This document shows, in pieces, positions 5,268 to 8,674 of a DNA stretch of 8,674 nucleotides (position 1 is its first letter; each line of letters opens with the position of its first letter). The translations under genes and the position numbers were made by a program. The notes beneath the pieces were generated by a model. It was not told the DNA's origin. It was given only the letters and a program-made list of their open reading frames with translations, and ran no database searches. The DNA comes from Methanosarcinales archaeon (GTDB lineage: Archaea; Halobacteriota; Syntropharchaeia; Alkanophagales; Methanospirareceae), in the NCBI GenBank assembly GCA_003661125.1, contig QMVO01000054.1, forward strand, positions 1-8,674, given 5' to 3'.

Positions 5268-5853
5268 AACATGCTCCTCTTCTTTTTATTTTTTCCTTTA
5301 TCTTTATCGCCTCTTCTTCATCTGCCCACGCCGACATATCCAATACGGTGGACGGCATACTATATTTACACTTACCTCCATTTATAATAATATCTGCTTT
5401 TATTTCCACTTCCTCTACGCAAGTCGGCGGATTTCTACCAGATACATTTGCGCTTGTTGCGGTTATAGGTCCCGTTTCTTTTATTATCCGGGTGGCAATT
5501 TCATTGTCAGGGAATCTTACGCCGACTATGTCAGATGCGGCAGTTAAAACCTCAGATACAATGTCTTTTTTCCTCAGCAAGACCGTGACAGGCCCTGGTA
5601 GCAGTTCGGTCAGGATTTTTGATCTTTCGGAATCTATATAAGCAACTTTGTGCAGCATCCCGAAGGAAGAAACCGCAATGGAGATGGGTTGTGAAAAATC
5701 TCTCTCTTTTATTTTATATACTCTCTGCACCGCATTTTCGGAGAACGCATCCGCACCTAATCCATAGACCGTTTCAGTGGGATAAATCACCGTACCGCCC
5801 CTTTTTATTATGTCTATTGCTTCTTTTATCTGGTCTTCTATATCACTTTGCAT
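5197..5853 (-). CDS. sua5: Sua5/YrdC/TsaC threonylcarbamoyl-AMP synthase (218 aa)
   Basis: It makes L-threonylcarbamoyl-AMP from threonine, bicarbonate and ATP for the universal t6A modification of ANN-decoding tRNAs (transfer is by the KEOPS complex in archaea). Motifs are in order: GGTVIYPTETVYGLGADA (19-36), KIKERDFSQPISI (47-59), LPGPVTVLL (85-93), GVRFPD (111-116), GPITATSANVSG (128-139) and the closing PSTVLD (167-172). There is no C-terminal Sua5 domain, so it is the short YrdC/TsaC form. After about residue 190 the tail (KRRGACYDRVLHIL onwards) is not family-like and is read through the first 71 nt of the zinc-ribbon gene. The usual ILREG-type ending is missing, so the tail may be a forced extension or reflect a small indel in the A-rich run around 5281-5300. 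The ATG at 5853 stands next to a divergent promoter region shared with the beta-RFAP synthase gene. Confidence 0.93.
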   Translation of the reverse strand: MQSDIEDQIKEAIDIIKRGGTVIYPTETVYGLGADAFSENAVQRVYKIKERDFSQPISIAVSSFGMLHKVAYIDSERSKILTELLPGPVTVLLRKKDIVSEVLTAASDIVGVRFPDNEIATRIIKETGPITATSANVSGRNPPTCVEEVEIKADIIINGGKCKYSMPSTVLDMSAWADEEEAIKIKEKIKRRGACYDRVLHILRSKIAAEGLHGFPVP

Positions 5854-5854
5854 C

Positions 5855-5897
5855 TTTATTTCGCTCTTGAAGTTTTAATTAAGAAAAACGAAATAAA
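5855..5897. promoter_or_regulatory. Symmetrical bidirectional promoter region between sua5 and the beta-RFAP synthase gene
   Basis: The 58-bp gap holds a perfect 9-bp inverted repeat, TTTATTTCG at 5855-5863 and CGAAATAAA at 5889-5897, around a central TTAATTAA (5875-5882). The central palindrome is TATA-like on both strands, about 25 nt from the sua5 ATG and about 33 nt from the other ATG. One box could thus serve both genes with leaderless or very short-leader transcripts. The flanking repeat could be a regulator site or chance in AT-rich DNA. Confidence 0.45.
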
Positions 5898-5911
5898 AAA
5901 AATTTGATGAG

Positions 5912-6934
5912 ATGAATGTCCTTATAACTTCTCCGAGCAGACTTCACTTCGCTCTTATAGACCTGAACGGGAAGCTTGGAAGAGTAGATGGTGGGATAGG
6001 GGTGGCATTAAATAAACCCTCTTTGAAAATAGAGGTTTCGGTAGCTGATAAACCTGTGGAGGAAGAAGCGAACACAAAAGAAGTTGCTCACATATTCGAA
6101 CGGATAAGAAGTAGAATAGAGCCGGGGCTGGAGAGGAATTACCGTGTAAAGATATTGAGAAAGTTGCCAGCCCATGTGGGTCTGGGCTCTCAGACACAGC
6201 TCTCATTAAGTGTAGCAAAAGCAATATCTGTGCTGGAAAACAGGATTTATAGCGTGGTGGAATTAGCAAAACTGGTGGGAAGAGGTGGTACTTCAGGGAT
6301 AGGTACGGCTGCTTTTGCTAAAGGAGGGTTCATTTTAGATGGTGGTCATGTATTTCGAGAATATGAAGCCGAAAAGGAAACAAGAACAAAAACGAGTTTT
6401 CTTCCTTCTTCCGCATCAAAGGTTCCCCCACCTCCAATTCTCTTTCAGCATCCACTGCCTGAGAACTGGTTCTTTGTCGTTGCGATACCAGAGGTGAAGA
6501 GGGGCGCGCATGGACTCGAAGAGGTAGAAATTTTCAAGCGGTATTGTCCGATAAAAAGCGAAGAAGTAGAGAGAATATGCAGGATAGTGCTTATGCGGAT
6601 CTTGCCCGCGGTACTTGAGAAAGACATACTTACTTTTGCCGCGAGCTTAACCATGTTGCAAAAGCTGGGGTTTAAGAAAAAGGAGGTAGAGCTTCAGCAT
6701 GATATAATAAGGGAACTTTTCAGTTTCTTTGACCCCCGTGCGTTAGGGCACGGGATGTCCTCTTTTGGTCCTGCAACGTATGCAATAGTAGAAGGAGAGA
6801 AGAGGGCAAAAGAGCTCGCTGCGGATACAAAAGCCTTTCTGGATGAAAAACGGTTACGCGCCTCAGTGATGTATTCCAATGCAAATAACAAAGGTAGCGA
6901 AATCCTTATGCCCCAAACTCGCCAGCAAAATTAG
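5912..6934 (+). CDS. mptG: Beta-ribofuranosylaminobenzene 5'-phosphate (beta-RFAP) synthase (340 aa)
   Basis: It condenses 4-hydroxybenzoate or 4-aminobenzoate with PRPP, releasing CO2 and pyrophosphate, the first committed step of methanopterin synthesis; a GHMP-kinase-fold enzyme. Hallmarks: SPSRLHFALIDLNG (7-20), GRVDGGIGVAL (23-33), HVGLGSQTQLSLSVAKA (88-104, the GHMP glycine/serine loop), GRGGTSGIGTAAFAKGGFIL (123-142), DGGH (143-146), a proline-rich PPPPILFQHPLPENWFFVVAIP (172-193), and the C-terminal GHGMSSFGPATYAI (279-292). Length is usual for the family. Residues 151-170 (Lys/Thr/Ser-rich) look like a variable surface loop. The ATG is preceded by a weak GATGAG. The TAG stop overlaps the convergent argB stop by 3 shared bases (6931-6934 region). 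Its presence is the best metabolic marker in the window: the host makes H4MPT-type cofactors, as do methanogens, ANME archaea and Archaeoglobus. Confidence 0.95.
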   Translation: MNVLITSPSRLHFALIDLNGKLGRVDGGIGVALNKPSLKIEVSVADKPVEEEANTKEVAHIFERIRSRIEPGLERNYRVKILRKLPAHVGLGSQTQLSLSVAKAISVLENRIYSVVELAKLVGRGGTSGIGTAAFAKGGFILDGGHVFREYEAEKETRTKTSFLPSSASKVPPPPILFQHPLPENWFFVVAIPEVKRGAHGLEEVEIFKRYCPIKSEEVERICRIVLMRILPAVLEKDILTFAASLTMLQKLGFKKKEVELQHDIIRELFSFFDPRALGHGMSSFGPATYAIVEGEKRAKELAADTKAFLDEKRLRASVMYSNANNKGSEILMPQTRQQN

Positions 6935-7821
6935 GATTTATGGTTTTGAGTTTCCGTGATCATCGTGCCAATTCCTTTATCGGTAAACAACTCAAGCAAA
7001 ATGGAATGGGGTTCGCGTCCATCGAGTATATGAGAGGTGACGCCGCCAGAGGCGGCTTTTAAACTCGCTTTTGCTTTGGGGAGCATCCCTTCACCGATAA
7101 CTCTATTTGCGATAAACGCTTTTATCTCCGTGGTTGTCGCCTTGGTGATCAAAGTAGAATGATCAGCGAGATTTCGCAGCAATCCCGGAACATCGGTGAG
7201 CAAAATCAGTTTTTTTGCTTTTATCGCATACGCTATCTCGCCAGCAACCAAATCGGCATTCACGTTTAGGCTGTTGCCCGCATTATCCATTGCGATTGGT
7301 GATATTACAGGAATATACCCTTTCTCGGCGGTTATGTTTATTATCTCCGCATTTACTTCTTCTATTTCTCCCACCCAGCCGAGGTCAACTTCTTTTTCTT
7401 CGCCATCAATTCCAACTTTCTGCTTTCTAAGCTTTTTTGCCACTATTAGCTTTCCATCGTTCCCAGACAATCCGATTCCCATCCCTCCATGCTTCCCAAT
7501 AAGCGAGACTATGCGCTCATTAACGCTGCCTACAAGCACCATCCTCGCTATTTCCATTGTTTCGTCATCGGTGATGCGAAGCCCGCCAATAAATACAGGC
7601 TTCTTACCTAACTTCTCCATCAACTTCGTTATCTCTGGACCACCGCCATGCACGATTATCGGGTTTATCCCCACAAATCTGAGCAGTACCACATCTCGCG
7701 TGATGTTATCCATAATACTCTCATCTACTAACGCATGCCCGCCTATCTTTATCACCATCTTCGAGCCGTAGAATTTGCGAATATATGGCAGCGCTTCTAT
7801 CAGGATTTCTTCTTTCTTCAT
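6931..7821 (-). CDS. argB: Acetylglutamate kinase (296 aa)
   Basis: It phosphorylates N-acetylglutamate with ATP, the second step of arginine (ornithine) synthesis, in the cytoplasm; amino-acid-kinase fold. Motifs: VIKIGGHAL (23-31) with the catalytic Lys25, VHGGGPEI (57-64), GLRITDDETM (80-89), GLSGNDG (117-123), SLNVNADLVAGEIA (184-197), LLTDVPGLL (207-215), the GEGMLPKAKASLKAASGGV region (243-261), and C-terminal LFTDKGIGTMI (278-288). The ATG at 7821-7819 (MKKEEILIEALPYI) is chosen because ArgB proteins begin just before this helix. The frame also stays open to a GTG at 7857, but those 12 extra codons are a GC-rich hairpin with no family similarity. It follows the phosphoglucose isomerase gene by 76 nt. 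No other arg gene is visible. It meets the beta-RFAP synthase gene tail to tail with a 3-4 nt overlap. Confidence 0.96.
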   Translation of the reverse strand: MKKEEILIEALPYIRKFYGSKMVIKIGGHALVDESIMDNITRDVVLLRFVGINPIIVHGGGPEITKLMEKLGKKPVFIGGLRITDDETMEIARMVLVGSVNERIVSLIGKHGGMGIGLSGNDGKLIVAKKLRKQKVGIDGEEKEVDLGWVGEIEEVNAEIINITAEKGYIPVISPIAMDNAGNSLNVNADLVAGEIAYAIKAKKLILLTDVPGLLRNLADHSTLITKATTTEIKAFIANRVIGEGMLPKAKASLKAASGGVTSHILDGREPHSILLELFTDKGIGTMITETQNHKS

Positions 7822-7841
7822 AAACTTTTTTGCTTCGCAAT

Positions 7842-7858
7842 CGTGGGCTCCGCCCACG
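7842..7858. other. GC-rich hairpin in the argB leader
   Basis: CGTGGGC-TCC-GCCCACG gives a perfect 7-bp stem with a 3-nt loop, 21 nt before the argB ATG. It stands out against AT-rich surroundings. It is not followed by a U-run in the argB direction, so a simple terminator is unlikely. It could shape the argB leader RNA or be a repeat remnant. Confidence 0.5.
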
Positions 7859-7865
7859 TCCCCGC

Positions 7866-7882
7866 AAGCCCTGAAAAGGCTT
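7866..7882. other. Second small hairpin in the argB leader
   Basis: AAGCC and GGCTT form a 5-bp stem around a 7-nt loop, 7 nt beyond the first hairpin. With it, it fills most of the gap between the phosphoglucose isomerase stop and argB. The stem is short and could be chance; listed because of the tandem arrangement. Confidence 0.3.
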
Positions 7883-7897
7883 ACTTTACTAAAAATA

Positions 7898-8641
7898 CTA
7901 TTTCTTTATTAAAAGGTTTGGATCCGTAAGGAACGCAAGTTTTTCGGGTTCTTTAATCAGCTCATATATTTCCACTTCTTTACTTAAGCTTAGCCCAACT
8001 TCCCTTTCTACATCCGATGGCTTCAAGAATCTTATATCCGGCACCTCCTCATACCTCTCGTTCTTTACAAACTCGCCATTTGTCAGCTCAAAATAAGCCG
8101 CCCCGCCTCTCCTCCTCATCGGCTCGTATACCGAGGAGAATGCGCTTGCAACCCAGTTTGCCATCTTTAAAACCACTTCAGAAGGATTTATCGTAACGTG
8201 CCCGTAATTAGGAGGAATTATGACTTTATCTCCTTTCTTTGCCTTTACTACCACTACGTCTGTTATTTTCTCCGTAGCACCTTCCTTCTCCCTGTGCTGT
8301 AAAAGGTAATGCGCTTCGCCTTCCAATACTTCATACACCTCAGGATAGGTTATCTTTGAACCCGGTAGAAAAGGATGATAGTGCCCTGCGGTCTTAACAA
8401 ACTCCAAGCCGAGCTTTTTCGGAGGGATAATGGTGATGTCGTATCTTAATCCCTTATCCTTAATCCTCTTCTCGTCCTCCTTGTCCTTCGATACTTCCCT
8501 GAACATGAAATATACATCCATATCCATGTTTGCGTGCTTTAAAAAGCTCTTATCAAACACGACCTCCTTCAGCTCCTCTAATTTCCGCACCTTGGGAAAA
8601 AATGTCCTTTCTCCGAACTTCAACTCATTCCATACGCTCAT
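7898..8641 (-). CDS. pgi: Cupin-type glucose-6-phosphate isomerase (247 aa)
   Basis: It interconverts glucose-6-phosphate and fructose-6-phosphate in archaeal glycolysis and gluconeogenesis. It belongs to the metal-dependent cupin family (cPGI, Pfam GPI) and is unrelated to the bacterial/eukaryotic enzyme. Cupin motif 1 is TAGHYHP (84-90) with metal ligands H87 and H89, then YPEVYEVLEGEAHYLLQ (99-115) with ligand E101. Motif 2 is IPPNYGHVTIN (142-152) with ligand H148. These align with the H, H, E, H set described for Pyrococcus furiosus PGI, with a few extra residues (PGSKITY) between H89 and E101. At 247 residues it is longer than the roughly 190-residue Pyrococcus enzyme. The extra length lies in the N-terminal part and in a charged C-terminal tail (190-247), as in methanogen-type members. 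ATG at 8641 is preceded by very AT-rich DNA; the gene is codirectional with argB downstream. Confidence 0.93.
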   Translation of the reverse strand: MSVWNELKFGERTFFPKVRKLEELKEVVFDKSFLKHANMDMDVYFMFREVSKDKEDEKRIKDKGLRYDITIIPPKKLGLEFVKTAGHYHPFLPGSKITYPEVYEVLEGEAHYLLQHREKEGATEKITDVVVVKAKKGDKVIIPPNYGHVTINPSEVVLKMANWVASAFSSVYEPMRRRGGAAYFELTNGEFVKNERYEEVPDIRFLKPSDVEREVGLSLSKEVEIYELIKEPEKLAFLTDPNLLIKK

Positions 8642-8674
8642 TTACGTTTTTATTTTTAATTTTAATTAATTAAA
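8642..8674 (-). promoter_or_regulatory. AT-rich upstream region of pgi, probable promoter
   Basis: The last 33 bases are almost entirely A/T and include TTAATTAATTAA and AATTAAAAAT on the minus strand, 10-30 nt before the pgi ATG. This fits a TATA region for a leaderless or short-leader transcript, but the window ends before upstream elements can be judged. No Shine-Dalgarno is present. Confidence 0.35.

Noticed and set aside
5023..5547. 174-aa plus-strand open frame
   Set aside because: It lies opposite S8e, the zinc-ribbon gene and sua5, all with clear family motifs; its Tyr/Phe/Arg-rich, low-complexity translation is typical of an antisense shadow.
7822..7857. Upstream GTG start for argB adding 12 residues
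   Set aside because: The extra codons are made by a GC-rich hairpin and have no ArgB similarity; the ATG at 7821 begins just before the conserved N-terminal helix.
7842..7858. Intrinsic terminator for pgi
   Set aside because: No U-run follows the stem in the direction of transcription, and archaeal termination relies mainly on U-tracts rather than hairpins.

Overview
The window reads as archaeal chromosome, most likely from a euryarchaeote that uses tetrahydromethanopterin (H4MPT), such as a methanogen, an ANME methane or alkane oxidiser, or an Archaeoglobus-like organism. The evidence is a ribosomal protein S8e gene, a HerA DNA-translocase, a cupin-type glucose-6-phosphate isomerase, a beta-RFAP synthase (first committed step of the H4MPT pterin) and an archaeal PyrK/PyrD pair. 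TATA-like boxes stand close to several start codons. An ANME-1-like source is only a guess from overall feel. Nearly all the DNA is ordinary housekeeping sequence with short intergenic gaps.

Layout. (1) 1-502, minus strand: a winged-helix regulator directly followed, with zero spacing, by an unrecognised gene that runs off the left edge. A perfect 16-bp palindrome lies in the regulator's promoter. The base composition here is AT-rich and the pair looks like a small accessory module. (2) 669-2465, plus strand: a single-chain fusion of the dihydroorotate dehydrogenase electron-transfer subunit (PyrK) and catalytic subunit (PyrD). (3) 2466-2720: a tRNA-Arg(GCG) gene on the minus strand, embedded in a cluster of degenerate 21-nt A/T-rich repeats in both orientations. 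(4) 2721-5853, minus strand, transcribed right to left: a Sua5/YrdC threonylcarbamoyl-AMP synthase, a 53-residue four-CxxC zinc-ribbon protein overlapping it by 71 nt, ribosomal protein S8e, HerA, and a YjbQ/UPF0047 protein. (5) 5912-6934, plus strand: beta-RFAP synthase, divergent from sua5 across a symmetrical 58-bp intergenic region. (6) 6931-8641, minus strand: cupin phosphoglucose isomerase then acetylglutamate kinase ArgB, with two small hairpins in the argB leader.

Functional themes are nucleotide, arginine and sugar metabolism, pterin cofactor synthesis, and translation (tRNA t6A modification, S8e, zinc-ribbon protein, tRNA-Arg). The parts most worth a second look are the regulator/unknown-gene module with its operator, the PyrK-PyrD fusion, the long sua5/zinc-ribbon overlap, and the repeats around a tRNA-Arg whose D stem appears weak.
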